This document shows, piece by piece, positions 35,824-45,367 of a DNA stretch of 59,383 nucleotides. The stretch spans positions 1 to 59,383 of the forward strand of contig JAQTMV010000006.1 in assembly GCA_028714175.1 (NCBI GenBank). Reading direction: 5' to 3'. The notes beneath the pieces are model-generated. The model was not told the DNA's origin. It saw only the letters and a program-made list of their open reading frames with translations, and did not search any database. The position numbers were made by a program, and so were the translations under genes. The DNA comes from Methylococcales bacterium. Its GTDB lineage: Bacteria > Pseudomonadota > Gammaproteobacteria > Methylococcales > Methylomonadaceae. The stretch's first letter is position 1. Every line of letters starts with the position of its first letter.

Positions 35824-36099
35824 TTACTTGGCGACCAAGTTCCCCTGCACATACTTATGCAAAATAGAGCTTATCAAGGTTTGGTAAGGAATGCCTTCTC
35901 TTATTGCTTCTGTTTTTATGCTTTGTAGATTGTGTTCTAACAATCTTAAATTAATTGCCTTTTTTTTGCTCATTTTGGCCTTAACAGAAGCTTTTAATTG
36001 GGCAATTTCATTGGCAAGATCAGGAACGCTTTTTGGATTTTCATTTTCTATGAAATCTAAAATTTCCAATTCTTCTGGACTGTAACGGGTATGACTCAT
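35824..36099 (-). CDS. BrnA/CopG-type antitoxin
   Basis: A 91-aa antitoxin-like protein. The C-terminal half (KKKAINLRLLEHNLQSIKTEAIREGIPYQTLISSILHKYVQGNL) is the CopG-antitoxin signature in which the ribbon-helix-helix is C-terminal, as in BrnA. The acidic N-terminus would bind the toxin. It lies 25 nt downstream of a toxin-like gene that carries a stop codon, and one base upstream of a third gene. The antitoxin is intact. Confidence 0.8.
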   Translation of the reverse strand: MSHTRYSPEELEILDFIENENPKSVPDLANEIAQLKASVKAKMSKKKAINLRLLEHNLQSIKTEAIREGIPYQTLISSILHKYVQGNLVAK

Positions 36100-36124
36100 C
36101 TTCTTAACCTTAAAAAATAGTAGC

Positions 36125-36394
36125 TCAATATTTTTTATTTTGTTTTCGACTGGGAATGATGCTTTTTAAAAAATACTTTTCATCATCTTCAATGAAAGGT
36201 AAATAGTGAATATAGTCTCTTATCTGTACGATTAAGATTTTTTGATTGGGATATTTTTCAGGGTTGTGGTGAGGAATAATATCTAAAATTCTATCGTCAT
36301 TAATAGCGTTTTCTATGTCTTAAAAACAAACATTTCGGTTCTGTTTGAGAGCTTCATTTTTCTCTCTACTCCATTCGATTCTTTTTGTTTTCAA
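36125..36394 (-). pseudogene. BrnT/RelE-like toxin with one nonsense codon
   Basis: Opening at a TTG (36394), the frame reads LKTKRIEWSREKNEALKQNRNVCF, a TAA, then DIENAINDDRILDIIPHHNPEKYPNQKILIVQIRDYIHYLPFIEDDEKYFLKSIIPSRKQNKKY. Without the stop it is a 89-residue BrnT-like toxin ending in the typical FLKSIIPSRK strand. The stop probably replaced GAA (F-E-D). Toxin-first order matches brnTA loci. No frameshift is needed. Confidence 0.65.
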
Positions 36395-36475
36395 TGCACT
36401 AACTTTTATAGCACACTATTCAGAACGGAACGGCGGATAACTTTCGAAATCCGCCAAATAAAGCAAACCGATCAA

Positions 36476-37144
36476 TTACTCTCTGCCACCGAACACGCCT
36501 AGCAGTTGCAACAAGCTCAGGAACAGGTTGTAGATAGAAACATACAGTGAAATAGTTGCCAGGATATAGTTGGTTTCACCGCCATTGACTATTTGACTGG
36601 TCTGAAACAGGATCATGCCGGACATCAGCAGAATAAACATCGCCGATACCGCCAATGATAGCGCAGGGATAGCGAAAACGATAGCGCCGATACCCGCCAG
36701 AAATGCCACCAGCACGCCGACCATCAGGAAACCGCCCATGTAACTGAAGTCTTTGCGCGTGGTTAACGCATAGCCTGAAAGCCCCATGAATACGACTCCA
36801 GTGCCGCCTAATGCCATCATGATAAGTTCATGACCATTGCTGAAGGCTTTAACATACATCGATAAAATAGGTCCCAATGTTAAACCCATAAAACCGGTTA
36901 AAGCGAAAACAAAAACCAGGCCCAAAGCGCTGTTGCTGAATTTTGTTGTCAGGAACAGGAGGCCATAAAAACCCACCAGCGTGACAATCAAACCTAGAGG
37001 AGGAAAATTCAGATACATTGCTGCACCTGCGGTCATGGCGCTGAAAATTAATGTCATTGATAACAACAGGTAGGTATTTTTCAGTACCTTATTGCTTGCC
37101 AGAATACTTGAATCCGGGCGTGAAATAGCAGTATTTAATCTCAT
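36476..37144 (-). CDS. yccA: Bax inhibitor-1/YccA family membrane protein
   Basis: A 222-aa protein with seven predicted membrane helices, BI-1 family; E. coli YccA modulates the FtsH membrane protease. The family features are the clustered hydrophobic helices from residue 30 on and the C-terminal block with DTSQIVNGGETNYILATISLYVSIYNLFLSLLQLLG-like sequence (here QTSQIVNGGETNYI). The ATG at 37144 is preferred: AAGGAA lies upstream and MRLNTAISRP is the usual start. Its placement near tig-clpPX-lon puts it beside other protein quality-control genes. Confidence 0.88.
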   Translation of the reverse strand: MRLNTAISRPDSSILASNKVLKNTYLLLSMTLIFSAMTAGAAMYLNFPPLGLIVTLVGFYGLLFLTTKFSNSALGLVFVFALTGFMGLTLGPILSMYVKAFSNGHELIMMALGGTGVVFMGLSGYALTTRKDFSYMGGFLMVGVLVAFLAGIGAIVFAIPALSLAVSAMFILLMSGMILFQTSQIVNGGETNYILATISLYVSIYNLFLSLLQLLGVFGGRE

Positions 37145-37292
37145 TTGAAGATATTCCTTAAAAATAAATGATAAACAAAACAAAAAGACCAATTAATTCT
37201 ACAAGAGTTTCATGCCCTTCGTAAGAAAACTTAAATACAGGCCATAAAATTACGTAGAATAATGCACTTAACAATTACTTTCAAGCAGGGTC

Positions 37293-38147
37293 ATGGTATC
37301 GAAATTAACAACCGGCAGTCATAATTCGGATAGTGTCGGATTAAAATATGTTTATCCGGTTATTTCCAGGCGCATGGGCGGCTTGTCCATAGGCATCAAT
37401 TTTAATATCAATAATGCCTGCAATTGGCGTTGTATTTATTGTCAGGTACCTGATTTAAAAATCGGTGCTGCACCGGAAATGGATTTTAAGTTATTGGAAG
37501 ATGAACTGAGGTTTTTTCTTGATGATGTACTCAACGGAGATTTTTATCAGCGTTTTCAGGTGGATGAAGACAAGCGGGTAATTAAGGATATCGCTATTGC
37601 CGGCAATGGTGAGCCGACCAGCTTAAAAAAATTTGCAATGGCGGTCGAGTTGATTGGCAAGATAGCGACTGAAGCAGGTATTTTTCCGCACAGTCACTAT
37701 TTACTGATTACTAATGGCAGTTTGGTGCATCAGGCTAAAGTACAGGCTGGTTTAAAGATATTAAAGGCTTATGGAGGCGAGGTCTGGTTTAAGCTGGATA
37801 GTGCTACCGAAGAAGGCAGGGCTTTGGTTAATAATTCCGGACAGAGCGGCAAGGCAAGTTTGAGAAATTTAATGCTTTCGGCACAATTGTGTCCGACAAA
37901 ACTGCAAACATGTTTGTTTGATTATGAAAAACGAGGTTTGTCTGTCAAGGAGAGAACGGCTTACCTCAACTTGCTAAAAATCATTAAACAATCAGGTTGT
38001 ATGTTGAAACAGGTGCTGTTGTATACAATAGCAAGACCTTCATTGCAGCCGGAAGCGGGGCGGTTGTCGCCATTGGCAGCTGAAATATTAAATGGGTTTG
38101 CCGATGAAATTCGGCTTTTAGGTTTTGATGTTGCAGTGACTGTTTGA
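37293..38147 (+). CDS. Radical SAM protein
   Basis: A 284-aa radical SAM enzyme of unknown substrate. The [4Fe-4S]-SAM motif is C43-x3-C47-x2-C50 (CNWRCIYC). NFNINNACNWRC, AIAGNGEPTSLKKF and FKLDSATEEG follow the arrangement of YfkA-like/MoaA-type proteins that lack an extra auxiliary-cluster domain. There is no partner peptide or operon; next downstream is the Leu tRNA. Confidence 0.85.
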   Translation: MVSKLTTGSHNSDSVGLKYVYPVISRRMGGLSIGINFNINNACNWRCIYCQVPDLKIGAAPEMDFKLLEDELRFFLDDVLNGDFYQRFQVDEDKRVIKDIAIAGNGEPTSLKKFAMAVELIGKIATEAGIFPHSHYLLITNGSLVHQAKVQAGLKILKAYGGEVWFKLDSATEEGRALVNNSGQSGKASLRNLMLSAQLCPTKLQTCLFDYEKRGLSVKERTAYLNLLKIIKQSGCMLKQVLLYTIARPSLQPEAGRLSPLAAEILNGFADEIRLLGFDVAVTV

Positions 38148-38176
38148 TAGGGCATTAAAATTTAAGGAATTATAGC

Positions 38177-38205
38177 TTGTTATAAGAGTAACAAATAATT
38201 ATAAT
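38177..38205 (+). promoter_or_regulatory. Promoter of tRNA-Leu
   Basis: -35 TTGTTA (38177-38182), 17-nt spacer, -10 TATAAT (38200-38205). Transcription would start near 38212, 12 nt before the mature tRNA. Confidence 0.7.
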
Positions 38206-38223
38206 AATGAGTTCATTCAAAGT

Positions 38224-38308
38224 GCGAATGTGGCGGAACTGGTAGACGCGCTGGATTTAGGTTCCAGTAGGTTATCCTGTGAGAGTTCGAGTCTCTCCAT
38301 TCGCACCA
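38224..38308 (+). tRNA. tRNA-Leu (UAG anticodon)
   Basis: An 85-nt class II tRNA. Acceptor arms GCGAATG/CATTCGC pair, followed by A and an encoded CCA. The D arm contains GGTAGACGCG. The anticodon stem is CTGGA/TCCAG with loop TTTAGGT, so the anticodon is UAG, reading CUN leucine codons. A long variable arm (TAGGTTATCCTGT) and T arm GAGAGTTCGAGTCTCTC follow. Confidence 0.95.
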
Positions 38309-38410
38309 CCCGATTTTATAAAGTGTGCTGTTTTTGGCAAGCTTTTCAGTTCTTTTAAGCCATTCCCGATATTCTATAAAAACTCTTCAATAAATATGTG
38401 AGGTAAAGAA

Positions 38411-39712
38411 ATGCAAGTTTCTGTCGAAAAGACATCAGAATTAAGCAGAAAAATGACAGTAAGTGTGCCTGAAGCCGTTGTCCAGGAGAAAATGGCAGCG
38501 CGTTTAAAGTCGTTGGCACGTGAAGTTAAAATTGATGGTTTTCGTCCGGGTAAGGTGCCTCAGCACGTAGTTAATAAAATGTTTGGAGACCGGGTTCGTG
38601 GTGAAATCTTTAGTGACTTGATCAATACTACTTATTATGACGCATTGAAAAATCAGGAATTAAAGCCTGCCGGGCACCCGCATATTCAGCCTGTGGAAGA
38701 AACTGAAGGTTTTAAATATACCGCTGTGTTTGAAGTTTATCCTGACATATCATTGGCAGGGCTTGATCAACTCGAAGTAGTGCGGCCGGTTGCTACAGTC
38801 AGCGATGCTGATGTTGATGACATGATTGAGAAGCTAAGAGCGCAAAAGCAAAGTTGGCGCCTGGTAGATCGTGCAGCACAACAAAATGATCGTGTGACGA
38901 TTAGTTTTTCCGGCACTTCTGAAGGCGAGAACTTTACCGACGGTAGAGTCGAAGACTTTCAGGTTGTTTGTGGCTCGAATAAAATGATTCCCGGCTTTGA
39001 AGACAATCTGACAGGTCTTGCGACGGGCGCTAATAAAACTTTTTCAATTACTTTTCCGGAAGAATACGGCAACGCAAAACTGGCAGGTAAAGCTGCCGAG
39101 TTTGAAGTGGATGTCATTAAAGTTGAAGAACCCGTGCTACCGGAAATTGATGAGGCTTTTGTTAAAGCTTACGGTATCGAAGACGGCTCGGTGGAGTCTT
39201 TCCGTGATGATCTCAGAAATAACATGGAAAAAGAGTTGGAACAGGCATTGCGTGGCAAATTGAAAAATGCCGTAATGAACTCTCTATATGAAAAAATTCA
39301 GCTTACTGTACCCAATACCTTGATCGATAAAGAGGTCGAAAATCTGATGAAACCTTACCTCGAAACAGCTAAAAGACAGAAACTGAAGCCGGAGGAGTTT
39401 CATCCGCCTAGAGATGCGCTGGAAGCACAAGCCAGTCGTCGTGTGACATTAGGATTAATACTGGGTGAAATCATTCAAAAAAATGCTATTAAATTGGACA
39501 GTAATAAAGTACGCTCTACAATTGAGGACATGGCCAGAAGCTATGAGCGTCCCGAAGATGTTGTTGCGTGGTATTATGCAGATGAACAGCGTTTAAATGA
39601 TGTCCAGCAAATGGTGTTGGAAGATCAAGCAATAGCATGGTTGGTCGCTCAGGCAAAAGTATCAGATGAAACGATAAGTTTTAGTGATGCTCTGGATAAA
39701 CAGCAACAGTAA
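38411..39712 (+). CDS. tig: Trigger factor
   Basis: Ribosome-bound chaperone and prolyl isomerase that receives nascent chains. Residues 1-115 are the ribosome-binding domain (the signature loop GFRPGKVP near 44-51). Residues about 160-240 are the FKBP-type PPIase (DRVTISFSGTSEGENFTDG, MIPGFEDNLTG). The rest forms the helical C-terminal arms. 433 aa. Starts tig-clpP-clpX-lon, a conserved proteostasis order. Confidence 0.96.
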   Translation: MQVSVEKTSELSRKMTVSVPEAVVQEKMAARLKSLAREVKIDGFRPGKVPQHVVNKMFGDRVRGEIFSDLINTTYYDALKNQELKPAGHPHIQPVEETEGFKYTAVFEVYPDISLAGLDQLEVVRPVATVSDADVDDMIEKLRAQKQSWRLVDRAAQQNDRVTISFSGTSEGENFTDGRVEDFQVVCGSNKMIPGFEDNLTGLATGANKTFSITFPEEYGNAKLAGKAAEFEVDVIKVEEPVLPEIDEAFVKAYGIEDGSVESFRDDLRNNMEKELEQALRGKLKNAVMNSLYEKIQLTVPNTLIDKEVENLMKPYLETAKRQKLKPEEFHPPRDALEAQASRRVTLGLILGEIIQKNAIKLDSNKVRSTIEDMARSYERPEDVVAWYYADEQRLNDVQQMVLEDQAIAWLVAQAKVSDETISFSDALDKQQQ

Positions 39713-39721
39713 GGATCTTTA

Positions 39722-40366
39722 ATGTATCAACAATATGTAATGAATCAAGCGAGGGCTTTGGAAGCGGCAGGTGGATTAGTACCTATTGTTATCGAACAAA
39801 CCGCCAGAGGCGAACGTTCTTTCGATATTTACTCAAGACTTTTAAAAGAGCGCGTAATTTTTTTAGTGGGTCAGGTTGAAGATTACATGGCTAATCTGGT
39901 CGTCGCTCAGCTGCTTTTTCTGGAGTCAGAAAACCCTGACAAAGACGTTCATCTATATATCAATTCTCCGGGTGGCTCAGTGACGGCAGGCATGTCTATT
40001 TATGATACCATGCAGTTTATCAAGCCGGATGTGAGTACGCTGTGTATAGGGCAGGCGGCCAGTATGGGCGCATTACTGTTAACCGGCGGGGCGGCAGGTA
40101 AGCGTTTCTGTCTACCGCATTCAAGAATGATGATTCATCAACCATTGGGAGGATTTCAGGGGCAGGCTTCTGATTTTGATATCCATGCCAGGGAAATTCT
40201 GAATATCAGAGAAAAACTGAACAAAATCTTGTCGTTTCATACCGGTCAGCCCCTGGAAAAGGTGCAGCAAGATACCGATAGAGATAATTTCCTAAGTTCG
40301 GATGATGCGGTAAGCTATGGACTGGTTGATAAAGTATTATCGAGTAGAGCAACAGGTTCTGAATAA
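39722..40366 (+). CDS. clpP: ATP-dependent Clp protease proteolytic subunit
   Basis: Serine protease ring that degrades proteins fed by ClpX or ClpA. Catalytic triad S114 (QAASMGA), H139 (MIHQPLGG) and D188 (DTDRDNF), matching E. coli precursor S111/H136/D185. The short N-terminal extension is probably processed. 214 aa. It starts 9 nt after tig with AAGGA-like spacing, so the two genes are probably cotranscribed. Confidence 0.96.
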   Translation: MYQQYVMNQARALEAAGGLVPIVIEQTARGERSFDIYSRLLKERVIFLVGQVEDYMANLVVAQLLFLESENPDKDVHLYINSPGGSVTAGMSIYDTMQFIKPDVSTLCIGQAASMGALLLTGGAAGKRFCLPHSRMMIHQPLGGFQGQASDFDIHAREILNIREKLNKILSFHTGQPLEKVQQDTDRDNFLSSDDAVSYGLVDKVLSSRATGSE

Positions 40367-40453
40367 TAATGGTTGGTATTCTTTTGGCATTTCGATATTC
40401 TTTGCTTTATCGAAAGTTAAAACATCCACACGGATGTTTGCAGGAGACAAGAT

Positions 40454-41728
40454 ATGAGTAATGACAAAAACGGCAAAGATGATGATAAACTGCTTTATTG
40501 TTCTTTTTGTGGTAAAAGCCAGCATGAAGTCAGAAAGCTTATTGCCGGCCCTTCAGTATATGTCTGTGATGAATGTGTAGAGCTTTGTAACGACATTATA
40601 AAAGATGAATTACAAGATGACGCTTCCTCTTTTGGCGGTGATGAATTACCTAAACCAAAACAGATTAAAGAAGAGCTCGATGCTTATGTTATCGGCCAGG
40701 AGCGAGCCAAAAAAATTCTTGCCGTGGCAGTTTATAATCACTATAAACGCTTGCGCAGTAAGGCCAAAAAAGACTCTGTTGAATTAGCAAAAAGTAATAT
40801 TTTACTGATTGGGCCTACGGGCTCGGGTAAGACATTGCTGGCTGAAACATTAGCGCGTTTACTGGATGTGCCGTTTACTATCGCTGATGCCACTACCTTA
40901 ACAGAAGCGGGTTATGTGGGTGAAGATGTAGAAAATATCATTCAGAAAATCCTGCAGAAATGCGATTATGATGTAGAAAAGGCTGAAACCGGCATTGTTT
41001 ACATTGACGAAATTGATAAAATTTCCAGAAAGTCCGAGAATGTATCAATCACCCGTGATGTTTCAGGTGAGGGTGTTCAGCAGGCTTTGCTGAAATTGAT
41101 TGAAGGCACTGTTGCTTCAATACCTCCTCAGGGTGGCCGCAAGCATCCTCAGGGGGAGTTTCTACAGGTTAATACCGCTAATATTCTATTTATTGTCGGT
41201 GGTGCTTTTGCAGGTCTGGATCGTGTTATCAAGGCGCGTTCCGAAAAAGGCGGCATAGGTTTCTCAGCTGAAGTAAAAACCAGGGATGAGTCTAAAAATG
41301 TGGGTCAACTGTTTGCGGAAGTCGAATCTGAAGATTTGATAAAATACGGCTTGATTCCTGAATTCGTGGGTCGTTTGCCGATCATTGCGACGCTGGATGA
41401 GCTGGATGAGCAGGCATTGGTACAAATATTGACCAAGCCTAAAAACGCGCTAACCAAACAATACAAGCATTTATTTGAGATGGAAGGCGCTGATCTGGAG
41501 TTTCGTGAAGATTCTTTATCTGCGATTGCCCGTAAGGCCATGGAAAGAAAAACTGGCGCCAGAGGGTTAAGAACCATTGTTGAAAATGTCTTGCTGAATA
41601 CCATGTATGAATTGCCATCAGCAGATAATATTTGTAAAGTTGTTATAGATGAAAGCGTTATTTTAGGTCAATCCGAGCCTTTATTGGTTTATGAAACCGA
41701 AAAGAAAAAAGCCTCTGCAGAATCCTGA
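40454..41728 (+). CDS. clpX: Clp protease ATPase subunit ClpX
   Basis: AAA+ unfoldase that recognises substrates and threads them into ClpP. An N-terminal C4 zinc domain ([11 protein letters not shown] ... CDECVELC) is followed by Walker A GPTGSGKT, Walker [10 protein letters not shown], and pore and sensor motifs ([17 protein letters not shown]-like IPEFVGRLP). 424 aa equals the E. coli length. An 8-bp hairpin AAACATCC-ACAC-GGATGTTT lies in the leader (40420-40439) just before the GGAG ribosome site and could modulate translation. Confidence 0.96.
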   Translation: MSNDKNGKDDDKLLYCSFCGKSQHEVRKLIAGPSVYVCDECVELCNDIIKDELQDDASSFGGDELPKPKQIKEELDAYVIGQERAKKILAVAVYNHYKRLRSKAKKDSVELAKSNILLIGPTGSGKTLLAETLARLLDVPFTIADATTLTEAGYVGEDVENIIQKILQKCDYDVEKAETGIVYIDEIDKISRKSENVSITRDVSGEGVQQALLKLIEGTVASIPPQGGRKHPQGEFLQVNTANILFIVGGAFAGLDRVIKARSEKGGIGFSAEVKTRDESKNVGQLFAEVESEDLIKYGLIPEFVGRLPIIATLDELDEQALVQILTKPKNALTKQYKHLFEMEGADLEFREDSLSAIARKAMERKTGARGLRTIVENVLLNTMYELPSADNICKVVIDESVILGQSEPLLVYETEKKKASAES

Positions 41729-42075
41729 TATTGCTGATTCTGATAAAAAGGTGGAGCTTAATTTTTAAGGCTCTTTTTTGCGCGGCATTTTAGCAACAAC
41801 CCTAAAATCTGCACTCGTCAGGAATACGAAGAAAAACATAACACTTCGCAGCCTTGCTGCATGACCAGTCGACAGAATTTATCGTTTTTGATTCTTAAGG
41901 TGAGCTCTAAAAACAGGTTAAGTTCATGGTTCGACTGTTCGATAAATTCTTGGTCTGCCAGGATTGTGTTTTATCAAAAATATAAAAACCATTTGCGCTG
42001 ACCCCGACAACGCTCAAGAGCGCACTGTCGAAGAACGGTATCATTAGATGCGCTCTCAATTTATGAGAATGAATA
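41729..42075. other. clpX-lon intergenic stretch without genes
   Basis: About 350 nt with no coding signal on either strand. An imperfect GCTCAAGAGCGCA/GTGCGC-like inverted region near 42010-42035 and AT-rich runs are seen. It ends at the heat-shock-like promoter of lon. Confidence 0.4.
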
Positions 42076-42103
42076 CTTGCTATTTTAATTAGCGCCCCCA
42101 TAA
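42076..42103 (+). promoter_or_regulatory. Sigma-32-like heat-shock promoter of lon
   Basis: CTTGCT (42076-42081), a 14-nt spacer, then CCCCATAA (42096-42103). The sigma-32 consensus is CTTGAA with a 13-14 nt spacer and CCCCATNT, so 4 of 6 plus 7 of 8 positions agree. Transcription would start about 30 nt before the lon ATG. Regulation of lon by sigma-32 is known in E. coli; here it is inference from the motif. Confidence 0.6.
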
Positions 42104-42138
42104 TCTTCTAATCCAAGAAATTGATAAAGGTTCCGTTT

Positions 42139-44571
42139 ATGGAAATGCACAAAATGACAGGGTTGCAACAAACACATACCTTGATTCCGGTTTTACCACT
42201 TAGAGATGTAGTGGTTTATCCGCACATGGTCATTCCATTATTTGTCGGCCGGGAACGATCTATTGATGCGTTAGATGCCGCTATGAAGGATAACAAGCAG
42301 GTTTTACTGGTAGCGCAAAAGGACGCTGAAGTTGATGAGCCTGAATTTCCTGATCTTTATCAGGTCGGTACGCTGGCCAATATTCTGCAATTATTAAAGT
42401 TGCCTGATGGCACAGTCAAGGTTCTGGTAGAAGGGAGTCAACGCAGCAAGGTTATTCGCTATCAAGAAACAGGGAGTTTTTTTTCCGCGCTCGTGCTGGA
42501 GCTTAACGATGTTTTAACATTATCCGAGCAAGAGCAGGATGTACTGCAGCGGACAGTAATCAGTTCATTTGATCAATACGTCAAATTGAATAACAAGATT
42601 CCGCCGGAAGTTTTGAATGCCCTGTCAGGTATTGATGATCCCAGCCGGCTTGCCGATACGATGGCAGCTCATATGACCTTGAAAGTCAGTGAAAAGCAGG
42701 CAATACTTGAAACCGCAGATATTGAAAAACGTCTGGAAAATCTAATGACGTTAATGGAAGGGGAAGTAGATCTTCTGGAAATGGAGAAAAAAATTCGTGT
42801 GCGCGTCAAGCAGCAGATGGAGAAGAATCAGAGGGAATATTATCTGAATGAACAGATGAAGGCGATTCAAAAAGAACTGGGCGACATGGATGATGTGCCC
42901 AATGAAATTGAAGAACTGGAAAAGAAAATAGCCAGCGCCGGCATGTCAAAGGAAGCGAAAACCAAGGCCGAAACTGAGCTCAATAAGCTTAAATTGATGT
43001 CTCCCATGTCCGCTGAGGCGACAGTGGTGCGTAATTATATAGACTGGATGGTTAATGTGCCCTGGAAAAAAACCACCAAAGTGCGGCATGATTTGAAAAT
43101 GGCCGAGCAGGTTCTGGAAGCCGAACATTATGGCCTCGAGAAGGTAAAAGAACGCATACTTGAGTATCTTGCCGTGCAGCAACGGGTCAAACAACTCAAA
43201 GGTCCAATTTTGTGTCTGGTGGGGCCCCCGGGTGTTGGTAAAACCTCGTTGGGCGAATCAATTGCCAGAGCAACCAATCGCAAATATGTGCGTATGGCTC
43301 TGGGCGGGGTACGCGATGAGGCGGAAATCCGCGGTCATAGACGTACTTACATAGGTTCCATGCCAGGCAAGATTTTGCAAAATCTGGCAAAAGTTAAGAC
43401 ACGAAATCCGATGTTTTTACTCGATGAGATAGACAAAATGGCGGCTGATTTCAGGGGCGATCCGGCATCAGCTTTACTGGAAGTGCTGGATCCTGAACAA
43501 AACCATACTTTTTCCGATCATTATCTGGAAGTGGATTTTGATTTGTCTGATGTGATGTTTGTCGCTACGGCCAATACCATGAACATTCCTCCGGCATTGC
43601 TGGACAGAATGGAAGTCATACGTCTTGCCGGCTACACAGAAGATGAAAAAATCAACATCGCCATTCGCTATTTGATCCCTAAACAGGTTAAAAATAACGG
43701 TCTTGAAGAGAGTGAGATTGAAATTTCAGAAACAGCAGTCAGGGATATGATCCGCTACTATTCTCGAGAAGCAGGTGTTCGAAGTCTTGAACGGGATATT
43801 TCGAAAATTTGCCGTAAAGTGGTTAAAGATCTCTTGTTGAAACAGGAAAAAACCAAAGTTTCGGTTACGCCTGAAAATCTCGATAAGTATCTGGGGGTCA
43901 GGCGCTTTAATTATGGTCTTGCCGAAGAACAGGATCAAATTGGACAGGTGACTGGCCTGGCCTGGACGCAAGTGGGCGGGGAATTATTAACGATAGAGAC
44001 GGCGGTTATTCCAGGAAAAGGCAAGCATTCGGCTACAGGCAAGCTGGGCGAGGTCATGAAAGAATCTATTGAAGCCGCGATGACTGTGGTCAGGAGTCGT
44101 TCAGGTGTATTAGGGATAGACAATGAGCTATTCCAGAAAAATGATATTCATATTCATGTGCCTGAAGGGGCTACGCCGAAAGACGGTCCCAGCGCGGGTA
44201 TCGGTATGTGTACGGCGATCATTTCTGCATTGACCAAAATTCCTGTGCGGGCAAATGTAGCCATGACCGGCGAGATTACTTTGCGTGGAGAGGTTTTGCC
44301 TATCGGCGGATTAAAAGAAAAACTGCTGGCTGCTCACCGTGGCGGTATAACAACAGTTGTGATTCCATTCGAAAATGAAAAGGACCTGGTTGAAATACCT
44401 GAAAATATCAAGCAAAACCTGGACATCAAACCGGTTCACTGGATTGATGAAGTTTTAGCAATTGCTTTGCAATATCTGCCTGTTCCTGTTGATAAAAAAG
44501 CCGATGAAGAACCGGGTAAAAATGAAGCTGACTCAGTTAAAATAATACAACAGGGTCTTACCGCACATTAA
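42139..44571 (+). CDS. lon: ATP-dependent protease Lon
   Basis: Cytoplasmic AAA+ serine protease that degrades damaged and regulatory proteins. N-terminal substrate domain ([23 protein letters not shown]), coiled coil, Walker [10 protein letters not shown], Walker [10 protein letters not shown], and a C-terminal protease domain with catalytic S685 (PKDGPSAG) and K728 (GGLKEKLL). ATG 42139 is chosen over TTG 42121: AAAGG sits 8 nt before it. 810 aa. A sigma-32-like promoter precedes it. Confidence 0.96.
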   Translation: MEMHKMTGLQQTHTLIPVLPLRDVVVYPHMVIPLFVGRERSIDALDAAMKDNKQVLLVAQKDAEVDEPEFPDLYQVGTLANILQLLKLPDGTVKVLVEGSQRSKVIRYQETGSFFSALVLELNDVLTLSEQEQDVLQRTVISSFDQYVKLNNKIPPEVLNALSGIDDPSRLADTMAAHMTLKVSEKQAILETADIEKRLENLMTLMEGEVDLLEMEKKIRVRVKQQMEKNQREYYLNEQMKAIQKELGDMDDVPNEIEELEKKIASAGMSKEAKTKAETELNKLKLMSPMSAEATVVRNYIDWMVNVPWKKTTKVRHDLKMAEQVLEAEHYGLEKVKERILEYLAVQQRVKQLKGPILCLVGPPGVGKTSLGESIARATNRKYVRMALGGVRDEAEIRGHRRTYIGSMPGKILQNLAKVKTRNPMFLLDEIDKMAADFRGDPASALLEVLDPEQNHTFSDHYLEVDFDLSDVMFVATANTMNIPPALLDRMEVIRLAGYTEDEKINIAIRYLIPKQVKNNGLEESEIEISETAVRDMIRYYSREAGVRSLERDISKICRKVVKDLLLKQEKTKVSVTPENLDKYLGVRRFNYGLAEEQDQIGQVTGLAWTQVGGELLTIETAVIPGKGKHSATGKLGEVMKESIEAAMTVVRSRSGVLGIDNELFQKNDIHIHVPEGATPKDGPSAGIGMCTAIISALTKIPVRANVAMTGEITLRGEVLPIGGLKEKLLAAHRGGITTVVIPFENEKDLVEIPENIKQNLDIKPVHWIDEVLAIALQYLPVPVDKKADEEPGKNEADSVKIIQQGLTAH

Positions 44572-44642
44572 ATGTATTTCAGGGGTTTGGTGGACTAATC
44601 AATGCGGCCTTAAAAATCATGGCCTCCAGAGGTTTTTAAAGC

Positions 44643-44672
44643 TTGACACCGTGTCACCGCTATTGATATAAA
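44643..44672 (+). promoter_or_regulatory. hupB promoter with palindrome at -35
   Basis: -35 TTGACA (44643-44648), 18-nt spacer, -10 TATAAA (44667-44672), giving an 86-nt leader before hupB. The -35 is part of a perfect palindrome TGACAC-C-GTGTCA (44644-44656), which could be a binding site for a dimeric regulator. Confidence 0.5.
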
Positions 44673-44764
44673 TACTTGTGTTTCTTGTGTTGCAGTGGAT
44701 CGTGCATAAGAATATAACATACGGGTTTTACACTACACATAAAATAACATCCTCAGGGGGAATA

Positions 44765-45037
44765 ATGAATAAATCGGAACTTATAGACGCTATTGCTGAT
44801 TCAGCCGGCTTAACAAAAGCAGACGCTGGACGTGCTTTAGATGGCTTTATCAAAGCGGTTGAAGGTGCTTTGGGCAAAGGTGACTCTGTTGCTTTAGTTG
44901 GCTTTGGCACCTACTCTGTAAAGGAAAGAGCGGAACGCAAAGGTCGTAATCCACAATCCGGAGAAGAAATTACTATCAAAGCTGCAAAGATTCCTTCATT
45001 TAAAGCTGGAAAATCATTAAAAGATGCTGTAAACTAA
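44765..45037 (+). CDS. hupB: DNA-binding protein HU-beta
   Basis: Nucleoid protein that bends DNA as a dimer. 90 aa with the complete HU fold: [28 protein letters not shown] helices, [24 protein letters not shown] beta arms with the intercalating proline in RNPQSG, and [16 protein letters not shown]-terminal helix. ATG 44765 follows a GGGGGA ribosome site; the reading frame extends upstream without conservation. Position after lon is classical. Confidence 0.96.
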   Translation: MNKSELIDAIADSAGLTKADAGRALDGFIKAVEGALGKGDSVALVGFGTYSVKERAERKGRNPQSGEEITIKAAKIPSFKAGKSLKDAVN

Positions 45038-45091
45038 TTCTTCTTAGTCGGGTTGATTAAATCCATAAACTAGAGAGAAATCCTAAAAAAG

Positions 45092-45121
45092 CTGAAAATT
45101 TTCAACAAATTGCTTTATAAT
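45092..45121 (+). promoter_or_regulatory. Promoter of tRNA-Val/tRNA-Asp
   Basis: A perfect -10 TATAAT (45116-45121) lies 13 nt before the first tRNA base. The -35 is weak (CTGAAA at 45092-45097, 18-nt spacer). Confidence 0.5.
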
Positions 45122-45133
45122 GGGGTTTTAGTC

Positions 45134-45209
45134 GGGTGCTTAGCTCAGCTGGGAGAGCATCGCCCTTACAAGGCGAGGGTCGGGGGTTCGAACCCCTCAG
45201 CACCCACCA
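45134..45209 (+). tRNA. tRNA-Val (UAC anticodon)
   Basis: 76 nt including CCA. Acceptor GGGTGCT pairs with AGCACCC. The D arm is GCTCAGCTGGGAGAGC. The anticodon stem TCGCC/GGCGA encloses CTTACAA, anticodon UAC. T arm GGGGGTTCGAACCCCTC. It is six bases from tRNA-Asp, so both are surely on one transcript. Confidence 0.96.
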
Positions 45210-45215
45210 GACTTT

Positions 45216-45292
45216 GGAGTGGTAGTTCAGTTGGTTAGAATACCGGCCTGTCACGCCGGTGGTCGCGGGTTCGAGCCCCGTCCACTCCGCCA
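45216..45292 (+). tRNA. tRNA-Asp (GUC anticodon)
   Basis: 77 nt including CCA. Acceptor GGAGTGG pairs with CCACTCC. Anticodon stem CCGGC/GCCGG encloses CTGTCAC, anticodon GUC. T arm GCGGGTTCGAGCCCCGT. Followed at once by a strong terminator. Confidence 0.96.
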
Positions 45293-45301
45293 AACCACAA
45301 A

Positions 45302-45334
45302 AACCCCGAACCCTTTGGTTCGGGGTTTTTTTTT
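45302..45334 (+). terminator. Rho-independent terminator after the tRNA pair
   Basis: Perfect 11-bp stem AACCCCGAACC, loop CTTT, GGTTCGGGGTT, running into nine consecutive T (45326-45334). It separates the tRNAs from ppiD. Confidence 0.9.
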
Positions 45335-45367
45335 GCTTATGCTAAGTTGTTTCTTTAGGGCGGGTCT

